Assembly: GCA_014729945.1 (NCBI GenBank)
Contig: WJJC01000066.1
Span: 1 to 64,000 of the forward strand
Length of the DNA stretch: 64,000 nucleotides
Direction: 5' to 3'
DNA from: Candidatus Bathyarchaeota archaeon
GTDB taxonomy: Archaea; Thermoproteota; Bathyarchaeia; TCS64
Below the pieces are notes generated by a model. That model was given only the letters and a program-made list of their open reading frames with translations, was not told the DNA's origin and searched no databases. Made by a program: the position numbers and the translations under genes. Below are positions 43,111-52,535 of this stretch, piece by piece. How positions within the stretch are numbered: the first letter of the stretch is position 1; the number at the start of each line of letters is the position of its first letter.

Positions 43111-43713
43111 TTGAATAAAATTAAAAAAACTGAATACAAGGCTATCTCTGTTCGTGAGACTCTAAGCCAGATGAAGGACCTATCCGAGTTAATGATGGAT
43201 CTCGCTTACAGTGCAGCGTTATTCAACAACAGGGGGCTAGCTGAGGAAGTGATGGAACTCGAAACAAGGGTAGATGATCTAGTCTATCAACTCAACATGA
43301 ACTTGATGCTGGCCGCACGAGACAAAAAAGACGCAGAGGAATTATCAGGAGTCGCAAAAATAGGAAGCCTAACTAACGCGATAAGCGACGCAGCTGCAGA
43401 TATAGCCAGCCTAGTCTTAAGTGAAATCGTGGTTCATCCCGCTGTACGTGCTGCCTTCAAGAGAGCCGAGGAACACCTTATCAGAGTAAAGATAGGGGAA
43501 AACTCTTCTCTCGCGGGTAAACCGATCAAAGACCTGGATTTAGCCGCCGAGGCGGGAGTAGATATTATCGCGGTTAGACGTGGTGAGATCTGGCATATTA
43601 ACCCGGATACAGAGATTCTCATCCCCGAGGATGTGTTGGTTGCTCGTGGAACGGCTGATGGTTTAGAGAGTCTGGGTAAAGTAGCTAGAGGAGAGGTGGA
43701 TCATCTTGAGTGA
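43111..43713 (+). CDS. PhoU-like helical protein with TrkA_C domain, copy 1
   Basis: A 200-residue protein with TTG start. A PhoU-like helical half (about 1-115, with LSELMMDLAYSAALFNNRGL) is followed by an RCK_C/TrkA_C domain (about 120-195, KIGENSSLAGKPIKDLDL ... EDVLVARGTADGLE). The layout is that of COG3273 proteins that go with archaeal MgtE-like or other ion transporters and may sense a nucleotide or ion. It overlaps its paralogue by 8 bp. It is oriented toward the MgtE-type gene. Confidence 0.82.
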   Translation: MNKIKKTEYKAISVRETLSQMKDLSELMMDLAYSAALFNNRGLAEEVMELETRVDDLVYQLNMNLMLAARDKKDAEELSGVAKIGSLTNAISDAAADIASLVLSEIVVHPAVRAAFKRAEEHLIRVKIGENSSLAGKPIKDLDLAAEAGVDIIAVRRGEIWHINPDTEILIPEDVLVARGTADGLESLGKVARGEVDHLE

Positions 43714-44293
43714 ATCAGATAAAGCACACTGGGAGAAAATCACCAGGGATCTTGTTACCTTGAAGAACACCAGCGAGTTGATGATAGACATCGCCTATTC
43801 TGCTCTCTTATTGAATAGTCGTTACCTTGCGGAAGTTACTATTAACATGGAGGAACGAATGGATAAGCTACATATAGACTTTCAGAAGGAAGTACTAAGC
43901 CGTACAGAAGAAGAAACCGACCCATTAGAGTTGATTGGGATCATAAGGATGGGAAACGTTACGGAGCGTATAGCAGATGCTGCCTCGGAGATCGCTGAGG
44001 TGGTGTTACGCGGCGTTGAGCCTCACCCGGTTCTCGGGATGATGATACAGGATGCTGAAGAGACTGTGGAACGTGTAGTTGTTGGAAGTTATTCTCCTGT
44101 AGTGGGGAAGACATTGAAAGAAGCCCAAGTAGCTGAAGAGACGGGGATGTGGATCTTCTACATTCGCAGAAATGATCACTGGATGCGAGTAAAGCCATCT
44201 ACCAGGCTTGAACCCGGGGACCTTGTCGTTGCAAGCGGATATAGTGAAGGGGAAGAAGATTTCACTCAGTTAATCACAGGGAAAACGAAATAG
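43706..44293 (+). CDS. PhoU-like helical protein with TrkA_C domain, copy 2
   Basis: A 195-residue paralogue with the same layout (SELMIDIAYSALLLNSRYL in the PhoU-like half and VVGSYSPVVGKTLKEAQVAE in the TrkA_C domain), with TTG start. The tandem copies suggest a heterodimer regulating the convergent MgtE-type transporter 385 bp away. Confidence 0.82.
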   Translation: MSESDKAHWEKITRDLVTLKNTSELMIDIAYSALLLNSRYLAEVTINMEERMDKLHIDFQKEVLSRTEEETDPLELIGIIRMGNVTERIADAASEIAEVVLRGVEPHPVLGMMIQDAEETVERVVVGSYSPVVGKTLKEAQVAEETGMWIFYIRRNDHWMRVKPSTRLEPGDLVVASGYSEGEEDFTQLITGKTK

Positions 44294-44391
44294 AGCCTTA
44301 TCCCTCATTTCAAGCATGATCCATTTATCCAGAACACAAAAAAAATCAGACACCTTCTCTCAGAGCTACATTAGTCTCCAATATACTCGCC

Positions 44392-44681
44392 TTAATGCAT
44401 AAGGGAAACCTTGTACGTGTCTAGGTCTATGTATGGAAGCCATTGTTTAACAAATATACGCCAGTCATCCAGGGTACTCTCCCTGAATCTACGCCAAGAC
44501 CGCACATCATCAAATCTGTAAACTAGGATGCGTTCCTTGGCGAAGCCTTAGACGGAGAGGGGAATTTGATAAACTTTAGGTGAGGGTTATCGCCTATCGT
44601 TAATATCCAGGATCGTAACAATTCGTCATGTGTTTCTCTGCATTCTTCTCTTATCCTTGTCTGTATATACTCAAACGTCAT
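44392..44681 (-). pseudogene. Frameshifted small gene coupled to mgtE
   Basis: An ATG overlaps the MgtE-type stop (ATGA), and 52 codons follow (MTFEYIQTRIREECRETHDE ... IKFPSPSK). Then a +1 frame change near 44545-44555 joins to KERILVYRFDDVRSWRRF and on to the stop at 44392. Together they make about 95 residues with one frame break. No family is recognised. It may be a damaged gene or an assembly error. Confidence 0.6.
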
Positions 44682-45907
44682 CTAAACCACAGCAAAATCA
44701 TCAAAAACAATACAAGAGTAGTCAAGCTATCCGCTAGACTCGTCTCAAAGGGGATAACAAAATTATCCGGGTCAAGCCCACGCTTAAAAGTAATAATACC
44801 AACGCCGAAGCTAATCGCCGTTATTAAGGGGATGACTATTAGATTGGTTCCCCAAACCACTGCTATTAGTCTCCAGAAATTACTGAACCCATATGTGAAT
44901 CCAGAGATAACTGCATAAACAGTGAACAGGAACAATGACCCGCTCCATGCATAGGTTATCTCACTCATGTGGGCGCGGATCGATGAGTACTCCGCGGCAA
45001 AATAGCCGAGGCCCAGCTTAGTTGTGGCGGTGCTCCCGATGATTGAGCCGACATCACCTACGGTATCAATCATAGCCGGGTAGATAAAATAGATCTCAGC
45101 GGTGTCTCCTATCTGTGAGCTAATCCTGCCTAACAAATAACCTGTCAGGGTTACTATTATTGTGACCACAATAAGGGTGCAGATAAATTCTTTGAGAGTC
45201 TTATCATACTCCCGCCGCCCCCTATTTTTAAGGTGAATCCACAAGGCCCCTGCAATAAAGAGGGTGATCACAAAAAGAAGCCCGAGATTAACTGCCCAGT
45301 GTTTTAAGGTTATTAATCTGAGGACAACTACGTAGATGAAACTGATTGAGACATCGGCGGTGGTCGAGGTAATCGGGTAGACCACCATATCTGGGTCAAG
45401 TCCACGAGTATAAGCTTGAATGGAGACTAGAAATGTGGTTGGGGTTATTACTAATATTGATAATGCGAGAGTTGAAAACACCACCTTGAAAATCAAATAT
45501 AGCTCCTTCAACCCGGATCCATAACTGATTACTGAGAAAACACTGCCCCCGATAAATAGAAGAAATGCACTTAATGCAGTCAAGGAGATTACTGACGAAA
45601 ATAGCTGATAAGCATCTTCCGTGTTATCTCTCATACGAGGCAAAACCGTACCCAGGTGAAGCCCCGTGCTCAATCTACCGCTAAATAAACCACCAATTGC
45701 TCCCCTGTTGCTCAAGAGCCCGGGGAAGATTAAGAGTGCCCAAGCGTATTTATTGAAAACATCATAGGATCCCGCTATTATTGAGCCTGCTATGATTCCG
45801 AGGAGGTTAAATGCTTGCGCTGAGGTTGATTGAACCAGTCCCCTTATATGGGGTTCTAGAGTGCCTCTCCATTGAAGCATATCGTTGTGGAGGTTCTTCC
45901 ACATCAT
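44678..45907 (-). CDS. MgtE/SLC41-type divalent cation transporter
   Basis: A 409-residue integral membrane protein with two repeats, each with a GxLDPD motif: YTRGLDPDMVVYPITSTTAD and FKRGLDPDNFVIPFETSLAD. That double-repeat plan with Asp/Pro motifs is that of archaeal and eukaryotic SLC41/MgtE transmembrane domains, which carry Mg2+. The cytoplasmic N-domain of bacterial MgtE is absent; regulation may come from the nearby PhoU/TrkA_C proteins. Confidence 0.82.
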   Translation of the reverse strand: MMWKNLHNDMLQWRGTLEPHIRGLVQSTSAQAFNLLGIIAGSIIAGSYDVFNKYAWALLIFPGLLSNRGAIGGLFSGRLSTGLHLGTVLPRMRDNTEDAYQLFSSVISLTALSAFLLFIGGSVFSVISYGSGLKELYLIFKVVFSTLALSILVITPTTFLVSIQAYTRGLDPDMVVYPITSTTADVSISFIYVVVLRLITLKHWAVNLGLLFVITLFIAGALWIHLKNRGRREYDKTLKEFICTLIVVTIIVTLTGYLLGRISSQIGDTAEIYFIYPAMIDTVGDVGSIIGSTATTKLGLGYFAAEYSSIRAHMSEITYAWSGSLFLFTVYAVISGFTYGFSNFWRLIAVVWGTNLIVIPLITAISFGVGIITFKRGLDPDNFVIPFETSLADSLTTLVLFLMILLWFR

Positions 45908-46107
45908 TAATCCTCCTCATATTTAACGAAGAGACAAAAGGGTGTAGACTTTTAAAGAAATCGAATTTTTTCATTAAAATAGAGTTTAAGTAGAATCATT
46001 CCAAGACCAGAGTGCACAAAAAGCCCTGGAACGTCTACGCGGTTAACGATAAAAATCGTAAGGAACCGTATTTTCACGGCATTATTCGTAATATAAAAGG
46101 TGGAAAA

Positions 46108-46494
46108 CTAGTCGAGTAGTCTTTTCTCGCCTTCTAGCTTCATTATATCTGTTACATCTTGACTTGCCTCTAGGCAGCCAAGGTATTCTCCATCCTTGTC
46201 TCGTACGGCAAAGTATCTGATATGAACTTTTTTCTCCCCTAGGTTTATCCAGAACTCTGCATGATCTCGCTTATCGGCTTTCATCTCTTTGAGTATTTGC
46301 TCGACTTTTCCTAGGCTCTTCTCGGGGTGACAGTCCTGAACCTTGCGTCCGATTACTGAGGCTGGTCGTGGGAATATTCTGTCACCGTTTTTATTGAAGA
46401 GCTGGACAGTATCCTCCGAGTCCACGAAGCTGAACTCGATGGGGAGAGAGTCTAGAATATGTGCGAGAAGGGTCTCGTTTACTTTTCCTTTCAT
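46108..46494 (-). CDS. PAS-domain protein (DUF438 C-terminal type)
   Basis: A 128-residue single PAS domain: LPIEFSFVDSEDTVQLFNKN, RIFPRPASVIGRKVQDCHPE and HIRYFAVRDKDGEYLGCLEA followed by SQDVTDIMKLEGEKRLLD. The sequence matches the PAS part of DUF438 proteins; the hemerythrin-like part that often comes with it is missing. It could be a stand-alone redox or ligand sensor. Divergent from the DUF2254 gene, with 95 bp between starts. Confidence 0.82.
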   Translation of the reverse strand: MKGKVNETLLAHILDSLPIEFSFVDSEDTVQLFNKNGDRIFPRPASVIGRKVQDCHPEKSLGKVEQILKEMKADKRDHAEFWINLGEKKVHIRYFAVRDKDGEYLGCLEASQDVTDIMKLEGEKRLLD

Positions 46495-46589
46495 ATCTAA
46501 ATAACCGGTTACGTATGTAAAAACTATACCTTGTAGTCAGAATAGGGAGCATTATAATTCATCCAGTTGAATAATATTATTGGTGTAAT

Positions 46590-47906
46590 GTGTTGAGAAC
46601 TAGACTGGAGACGCTGAGAGAGCAGTTGGCTTCCATATACTGGATAATACCAGCCGTCATGGTCACGCTCAGCATAATACTATCTCTAGCAACCATCCAT
46701 ATAGACCAGACAGCCCCGCCTACATATCTTCAGGAGTTGGGGTGGCTGGGGGTAGATGACCCGGATGGAGCTAGAAGTTTCCTCAGCGTAGTCGCAGGAT
46801 CCATGATAGGTACAACGGGGGTAATCTTCAGCATCACCATAGCTTCCCTAGTACAAGCATCCAGCCAGCTGGGGCCACGTATACTGAATAATTTTCTAAG
46901 GGACAGAGGAAACCAGCTTGTGTTGGGCACCTTGACGGCGACTTATACATACTGTTTGTTCACGTTGAAGAGCATTAACAATACTGCCACAGGTTCCTTT
47001 GTACCGAATCTGAGTATTATAACCAGTATCTTGTTAACGCTGCTTAGTCTAGGGGCTCTAGTCTATTTCTTTCACCATATAACGGCTTCACTTCAGGCGG
47101 ATAACGTGATAACACAGGTTGGGGAGGAGTTGACCATTGCCATAGAGAAGATCTTTCCCGAGAAAATGAGTTTATTCTCGGTTGATCAAGAGAAACCGGA
47201 GGATGCTCCAACTCCAACCGAGGATAATCTAGTTATTAACTCAAAGAGAAGCGGGTATCTTCAAGCAATAGACAGGGATACACTCATCGACATTGCGCGT
47301 GAGAACGATTTGATGATGAGAACCGAGCTCCGGCCGGGGGAATTCACTGCAACAGAGACGCCCCTAGTAACAGTTTGGCCTAAGAGGGATGGGATAGAGG
47401 AGCTTGAGGAAAAGATAGAGAAGGCATTCATACTAGGGGATCAGAGGCTCAGGATCCAGGACGTAGAGTATCATCTTAACCAATTAATAGAGATAGCTGT
47501 CAGGGCTTTGAGCCCCGGGATAAATGATCCCTTTACAGCTATGAACTGTATAGACCAGATTGCCGCCAGTCTCACCCAGTTACTGGAGCGAAGCATCCCC
47601 ATAGGGTACTACTATGATGAGGATGATGCTTTGCGGCTCATAACAAAGCCCCTGACCTATACAGAGATCATAGAGACAAGCTTTAACCAGATCCGGAGAA
47701 ACGGCTCTGATAGCGTCTCGGTGAACGTCAAGCTCCTTGAGGCTATTGAGATGCTTGCACCCCAGACAAAGACGTGGGAGCAATCCAACGTGTTAAGGGA
47801 GCAGGCTGATCGGGTCTACAAATCAGGTAAAGAGATTATACCTGAATGGGACTTTGTTTACATCGAGGAAAAATATGAAGCGGCTTTAATGGCGGTAGAA
47901 GCGTGA
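46590..47906 (+). CDS. DUF2254 membrane protein
   Basis: A 438-residue protein with a GTG or TTG start. Four membrane helices lie in the first 180 residues (including VMVTLSIILSLATIHID and GVIFSITIASLVQASSQLGP), followed by a large cytosolic domain (180-438, with ALSPGINDPFTAMNCID). That is the DUF2254 pattern. The function is unknown; an ion channel or envelope role has been suggested for such four-helix proteins. It stands alone. Confidence 0.82.
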   Translation: MLRTRLETLREQLASIYWIIPAVMVTLSIILSLATIHIDQTAPPTYLQELGWLGVDDPDGARSFLSVVAGSMIGTTGVIFSITIASLVQASSQLGPRILNNFLRDRGNQLVLGTLTATYTYCLFTLKSINNTATGSFVPNLSIITSILLTLLSLGALVYFFHHITASLQADNVITQVGEELTIAIEKIFPEKMSLFSVDQEKPEDAPTPTEDNLVINSKRSGYLQAIDRDTLIDIARENDLMMRTELRPGEFTATETPLVTVWPKRDGIEELEEKIEKAFILGDQRLRIQDVEYHLNQLIEIAVRALSPGINDPFTAMNCIDQIAASLTQLLERSIPIGYYYDEDDALRLITKPLTYTEIIETSFNQIRRNGSDSVSVNVKLLEAIEMLAPQTKTWEQSNVLREQADRVYKSGKEIIPEWDFVYIEEKYEAALMAVEA

Positions 47907-48011
47907 AATAAGGTTATTGTCAGATGTTTATGAATATGATTGAATAAAATAAGTATTTATACTTTGAATACTATTGCATCAGGAAAACCTGTGATATAGA
48001 GGTCACATTTA

Positions 48012-48287
48012 ATGGAAGAAAAGAGATTAACTCGTGTTGTTTTAGATATCTTAAAACCCCATGAACCGCATTTAACGGAGTTCGCCGAGTATTTGGGTTC
48101 ACTGGATGAGATTGAGAGATTAGAGATCACTGTAGTTGAGAGGGATGAGACCACTGAAACCCTTGAGGCGATAATCAATGGGGATATTAACTATGATGGA
48201 CTGCGATTACATATGGCGGTTAAGGGTGCTGCTATTCACAGTGTTGATGAGGTAACTGTGGCTCAGCTATCTTCAACACATGACTAG
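48012..48287 (+). CDS. DUF211 protein
   Basis: A 91-residue ferredoxin-like fold protein with the DUF211 start RVVLDILKPHEPHLTEFAEY and the ending AAIHSVDEVTV. DUF211 proteins are archaeal, have a known beta-alpha-beta fold, and are thought to be small ligand-binding or regulatory proteins. Start is ATG at 48012. Confidence 0.85.
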   Translation: MEEKRLTRVVLDILKPHEPHLTEFAEYLGSLDEIERLEITVVERDETTETLEAIINGDINYDGLRLHMAVKGAAIHSVDEVTVAQLSSTHD

Positions 48288-48383
48288 AATAGCGCAGAAG
48301 TTCAGTTAGACTAGGTTAATGGTTCATTAGGAACCCTTTTTGAATCAGGTGGTATCTCATGGTACTACTCGGAGAAAGTTTAC

Positions 48384-50642
48384 TTGGATGAATTCATAGA
48401 GGGGTTGAAGGAGCTTGAAGGTTACAGGAACCAGATCGAGCACGTGGAGTATTTTCCAAGTAAGAAAGAACAGACAGGCAGACTAGATTATCCACTGCCC
48501 CCGATGCTCCAACAGTATCTGGATAACAGGAGGATACGGCTCTACAAGCATCAGACGGACGCCATCAATCTTGTGAGAAATGGAGAAAACGTGGTTATTG
48601 CTACTCCAACCGCGTCAGGTAAGACAATGGCATTTAATCTCCCGGTACTGGAGACCATGCATAATGACCCTGAGGCCAGGGCGCTTTACATATACCCCAT
48701 GAAGGCGTTGGAGAATGACCAGCTTAATGTCCTCTCCATCATGGAGAAGGAGACAGGCATAAAGGTTAGACCCCGGATCTATGATGGTGATACTCCCCGG
48801 GAGGATAGGTACGGTATACGTGAAAACTCCAGAATAGTGTTAACGAATCCATATGGACTTCATTATTATCTACCGTGGCATCATCTCTGGAGGAAATTCT
48901 TCTCCAATCTCCGATACATCATAGTAGATGAGTCGCATACATATCGTGGGGTCTTCGGGTCACATATAGCTCTCCTTTTCAGGAGGCTGAACAGGATATG
49001 CGGCTACTACGGGTCCAAGCCCCAGTATATCTTATCCTCTGCGACTATAGCGAACCCTGAGGAGCATTCGAGGAAACTCACGGGACAGGACTTTGAGATA
49101 ATCACTGAGGATACCTCGGAGTCGGGTAGAAAATATTTCATCTTCTGGAACCCGCCCATCACGGAGGGGCAGACACGCAGATCCACTCATCAGGAAACCA
49201 GGTCTCTGTTAACCTACTGTGTTAAACAGGGACTGCAGACTCTCTGCTTTACCAAGTCTCGGAAGATGGCTGAGTTACTGGCTGTATGGGTTAGGCAGGA
49301 TCTCTATCAGACTCATCCGGGTCTCGCTGAGGCGGTGCACTCTTACAGGGCGGGTTATCTCCCGGAGGAGAGGCGGAAGATCGAGCGGGGTTTGAAGCGG
49401 CGGGAGGTTAACGCGGTTGTTACTACTAATGCTCTTGAGCTGGGTATTGATATCGGGTCGCTGGATTGTGTGATTATGTCGGGTTATCCGGGTACGGTGA
49501 TATCTACTTGGCAGCAGGCGGGTAGGGCTGGGCGTTTGATTGATGATTCTCATGTTTTTCTAGTGGCGTTTCAGAATCCCTTGGATCAGTATTTTATGAA
49601 GCACCCTGTGAACTTTTTTGAGAGAAACCCGGAGAATGCTGTGATTAACCTAGATAACCCGTATATCACCACGGGGCATATTATGTGTGCATCCAAGGAG
49701 ATGCCACTGAGTATAGAGGACCGGGTATACTTCACCAAGGGGCTGGTTGACGCGGTTAACGAGTTAAGCATAGAGGGTTATCTGGAGAAGAGGGGGGAGG
49801 GTTGGAGGTACTCGGGGCCGGAGAGACCTACTACCCGTGTGAAGCTGAATAATATCTCCGATGAGACAGTGAAGGTCATGTACTATAACCAGGTTTTGGA
49901 GACCATGGACCTCACCAAGGCGTACAGGGAGGTTCATGAGGGCGCTATCCTGCTTCACCGTGGAGAACCTTACAGGGTGAAGGAGCTTGATTTGGATAAC
50001 CTGGTTGCACATGTGGTGGAGGGGGAGACTAATCTTTACACTGAGGCTTTGAAGACTATAGATATCTCAATCAGGAAACCGTTAAGCCAGAATGATCTTG
50101 GGGTCCAGTCGGGGTACGGTGAGGTGAATGTCACGGAGTATTTTAACGAGTACCGGGTGATGCAGTATGAGAAGAAGATCGATCAACGGGTACTGGATCT
50201 GCCTCCGCTGAATTTTCCCTCCACGGGGTTCTGGTTCACCATACCTGAGTACATTGCTTCTCGTGTCAGGGGCAAGAATCTGAATTTTGCTGGTGGTCTG
50301 CACGCGGTGGAGCATGCGATTATCGCGGTCTCGCCGCTGCACGCTATGTGTGACCCGAATGATCTGGGCGGTGTGTCAACGGTTAAGCATGGGGACACCA
50401 GGATGCCGTCGGTATTCGTTTATGATGGGTATAAGGGGGGTGTGGGGTTATCTGAGAAGCTCTACGAGTTGTTACCAGAGTTACTGGAGACCACGTTGAA
50501 TCTTATTCAGGATTGCCAATGCAGGGATGGTTGTCCTTCCTGTATCTATTCATCCAAGTGTGGTAATAATAATGAGCCTCTGGATAAGGAGGCAGCGATA
50601 ATGCTGCTGGAAGAGCTGTTGGTGAAGATAAGAAAAAGTTAG
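48384..50642 (+). CDS. Hrq1/MrfA-like superfamily 2 DNA helicase
   Basis: A 752-residue helicase with TTG start. Motif I is TPTASGKT (about 74-81), motif II DESH (about 183-186), motif VI QAGRAGR (about 372-378). After the helicase core comes a DUF1998-type region and a C-terminal Cys cluster, C-Q-C-x3-C-x2-C-x5-C (Cys711, 713, 717, 720, 726), as in Hrq1 and bacterial MrfA, which repair crosslinked DNA (the B. subtilis MrfA acts on mitomycin damage). It is transcribed alone. Confidence 0.9.
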   Translation: MDEFIEGLKELEGYRNQIEHVEYFPSKKEQTGRLDYPLPPMLQQYLDNRRIRLYKHQTDAINLVRNGENVVIATPTASGKTMAFNLPVLETMHNDPEARALYIYPMKALENDQLNVLSIMEKETGIKVRPRIYDGDTPREDRYGIRENSRIVLTNPYGLHYYLPWHHLWRKFFSNLRYIIVDESHTYRGVFGSHIALLFRRLNRICGYYGSKPQYILSSATIANPEEHSRKLTGQDFEIITEDTSESGRKYFIFWNPPITEGQTRRSTHQETRSLLTYCVKQGLQTLCFTKSRKMAELLAVWVRQDLYQTHPGLAEAVHSYRAGYLPEERRKIERGLKRREVNAVVTTNALELGIDIGSLDCVIMSGYPGTVISTWQQAGRAGRLIDDSHVFLVAFQNPLDQYFMKHPVNFFERNPENAVINLDNPYITTGHIMCASKEMPLSIEDRVYFTKGLVDAVNELSIEGYLEKRGEGWRYSGPERPTTRVKLNNISDETVKVMYYNQVLETMDLTKAYREVHEGAILLHRGEPYRVKELDLDNLVAHVVEGETNLYTEALKTIDISIRKPLSQNDLGVQSGYGEVNVTEYFNEYRVMQYEKKIDQRVLDLPPLNFPSTGFWFTIPEYIASRVRGKNLNFAGGLHAVEHAIIAVSPLHAMCDPNDLGGVSTVKHGDTRMPSVFVYDGYKGGVGLSEKLYELLPELLETTLNLIQDCQCRDGCPSCIYSSKCGNNNEPLDKEAAIMLLEELLVKIRKS

Positions 50643-50643
50643 A

Positions 50644-50829
50644 TTAGATCCGGTAACCGGGGGGCTCAGTGTATCCCCGTGTTACTTTTTCTAGGAGTTC
50701 AGCGAAGTGGATGGTGGTGTCGTCTTCCAGGTAGGGGCCGAGTGTCTGGATGCCTACAGGTAGCCCGGTGTCTGTGAAGCCTACTGGTGCGACGGTGCAG
50801 GGTAGCCCGGTTATGGAGCTATAGGTCAT
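50644..50829 (-). pseudogene. Amidase C-terminal remnant
   Basis: The frame holds about 61 residues: SSITGLPCTVAPVGFTDTGL followed by PVGIQTLGPYLED, the last conserved part of an amidase-signature enzyme. Only the tail survives; the catalytic Ser-Ser-Lys region is gone. It abuts the helicase stop at one end and a methyltransferase remnant at the other. Confidence 0.75.
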
Positions 50830-50844
50830 CCAATAGAGCTAATG

Positions 50845-51100
50845 GTGGAATAGACTGCACCAATTTGAAGGAAACTCTTGGGGAAGCTATAGATGATTCA
50901 TCTGAGCGGTATTCTTTTACTTGGGCGGGTAAAAAGGATTCATTAAAAATCCTTCAAACCCTACAAGGGCTACATTGTCTCCTGATAAAAAGGAATCAGT
51001 GAACTTTGATGAGAATAAAAACTTGTTTATTGAAGGAGATAATCTTGAAGTTCTAAAACTATTATATAACGCATATTTGAATCAGGTTAAATTATATTAA
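50845..51100 (+). pseudogene. Type III DNA methyltransferase (Mod) N-terminal remnant
   Basis: One frame has ERYSFTWAGKKDSLKILQTL and stops at 51002. The other has KKESVNFDENKNLFIEGDNL followed by EVLKLLYNAYLNQVKLY and stops at 51100. Both are the N-terminal arm of Mod-type methyltransferases, joined by a frameshift. The catalytic DPPY and FxGxG motifs would follow but are lost. No Res gene is present. Confidence 0.75.
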
Positions 51101-51139
51101 TATTAAAAGGATATTCATCAAAATGTTTCGTAATATTAA

Positions 51140-52020
51140 CTAGCATAAAAACAGGAACAACCATAGAGGAATTTGAAGAATTTCTTCATCTAGATTTAAC
51201 TGTTTTTTTGTGATTACTATGTTGATTTTTGAGTTGTGTTCTTCTTTGAAGGCATGTAAACCTGCAAGGTCACTGTTTCGTATTGTGTTCCGGTATTTTA
51301 CTTCTATTGGAACTGGTTTACCCATAAAATCTAGTACGATGTCGACTTCGCCTCTTCTGTTATTCCAGTAAAAGATTCGGAGCCTATTCCTTGTCCAATT
51401 GAGAATTTTAATCTTTTACAGTGGTCAGCCACGGTGTTTTCCACTAGTTTTCCGATCTGGATACTATCCATTAGTGTATTTGGGTCAATTAATCCTAGAA
51501 CCGTGTTTCTTAGCCCGTTATCGTTTACGAATATTTTTTTATCATTTCTTGATTGTTTGCGGATATTCTTAGTATAAAACTTTGACTCAAATATGAGATA
51601 ACTTTGGGTTAAGTAGAATAGATAATCTTTAACCGTAGATCGTTTGACACCAAGGGCATTAGAAAGGTTAGTATAGTTATGTTTGTTACAGCATTCACTG
51701 GCTAAGATAGAGAAGAGAGATTCAAATGTTTTAGGGTCACGAATTCTAAAAGTCTTGACTATGTCTTTATAGATTGTTAAAGAAAGATAGTCTCGTAGTG
51801 TCTGTGTTGTTTTATAGTAATCGTTTATTGTTACTACTTCGGGGTATCCTCCACGTATTAGATAATCGTCTAAAAGTATACGAATTTCATTAGTTTCCTC
51901 TGCTAGCTCTATACTAGTTTTTTCGAAAGCATTAATTATTTTGCCAGAGTATTCGTTTTTTACTCCTTCCTTGAAGCTGTCTCTTATCTCCCAATTAATG
52001 TGATCATACTCTCTGAATGG
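51140..52020 (-). pseudogene. ATPase (AAA_14/DUF4143) remnant, frameshifted, 5' end missing
   Basis: Reading from about 52020 down, the frame gives EYDHINWEIRDSFKEG, LLDDYLIRGGYPEVV, VKDYLFYLTQSYLIFESKFY and DPNTLMDSIQIGKLVENTVA. A frameshift near 51380 then leads to WNNRRGEVDIVLDFMGKP and PIEVKYRN, the usual nuclease-like end of DUF4143 proteins. The Walker A half of the protein is missing. There is no start codon in frame, which is why the region looks empty in a standard ORF search. Confidence 0.75.
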
Positions 52021-52487
52021 ATCCTCATGTCTGTTATGGTATCTTATTACAGTTAGAGCCTCATACCGTTGATTCGTTTGACGATGAAAAGATAGTGATA
52101 AAAGATAACCTCATAAAAGTCCATCATCACCATGAACGACCAGTATTGAAGGTTTTAGAGAAATGGATGAGCCAAAAAACACTGGAACTCATTAAACAGG
52201 TTCAAGCAGAATATCCCGGGCTGAGAGAGCCAACCAGAATAAGCGTAACAGATACCACCAGATGGGGATATACACATAATAAAGGTGTAATAATCTACAA
52301 CTGGCAACTAGCAGCACTACCCAAAGAACTAGCATACTACGTGATCATCCATGAACTAGTACACCTTGACTACATGAACCACCAAAACGGTTTCAAAGCA
52401 AAACTAGCAAACTACACCCCAAACATCAAACAACATGAAAAACAACTGAAAAAATATCAACAAATAAAACCCAGCAAGCCGAATTAA
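52017..52487 (+). CDS. YgjP-like M48-type metallopeptidase, short N-terminus
   Basis: A 156-residue protein with ATG start. RWGYTHNKGVIIYNWQLAAL and HELVHLDYMNHQNGF give the zinc-binding HELxH and third His of the YgjP/DUF45 family. Family members are about 230 residues; here the first ~80-100 are missing or were lost at the junction with the upstream ATPase remnant. The first 40 residues look only roughly family-like. May be a damaged or shortened gene. Confidence 0.7.
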   Translation: MDPHVCYGILLQLEPHTVDSFDDEKIVIKDNLIKVHHHHERPVLKVLEKWMSQKTLELIKQVQAEYPGLREPTRISVTDTTRWGYTHNKGVIIYNWQLAALPKELAYYVIIHELVHLDYMNHQNGFKAKLANYTPNIKQHEKQLKKYQQIKPSKPN

Positions 52488-52535
52488 AATTATAAAAATT
52501 TGTGTCTACAGAGGATCAAAACCTAGTGAGTATTG

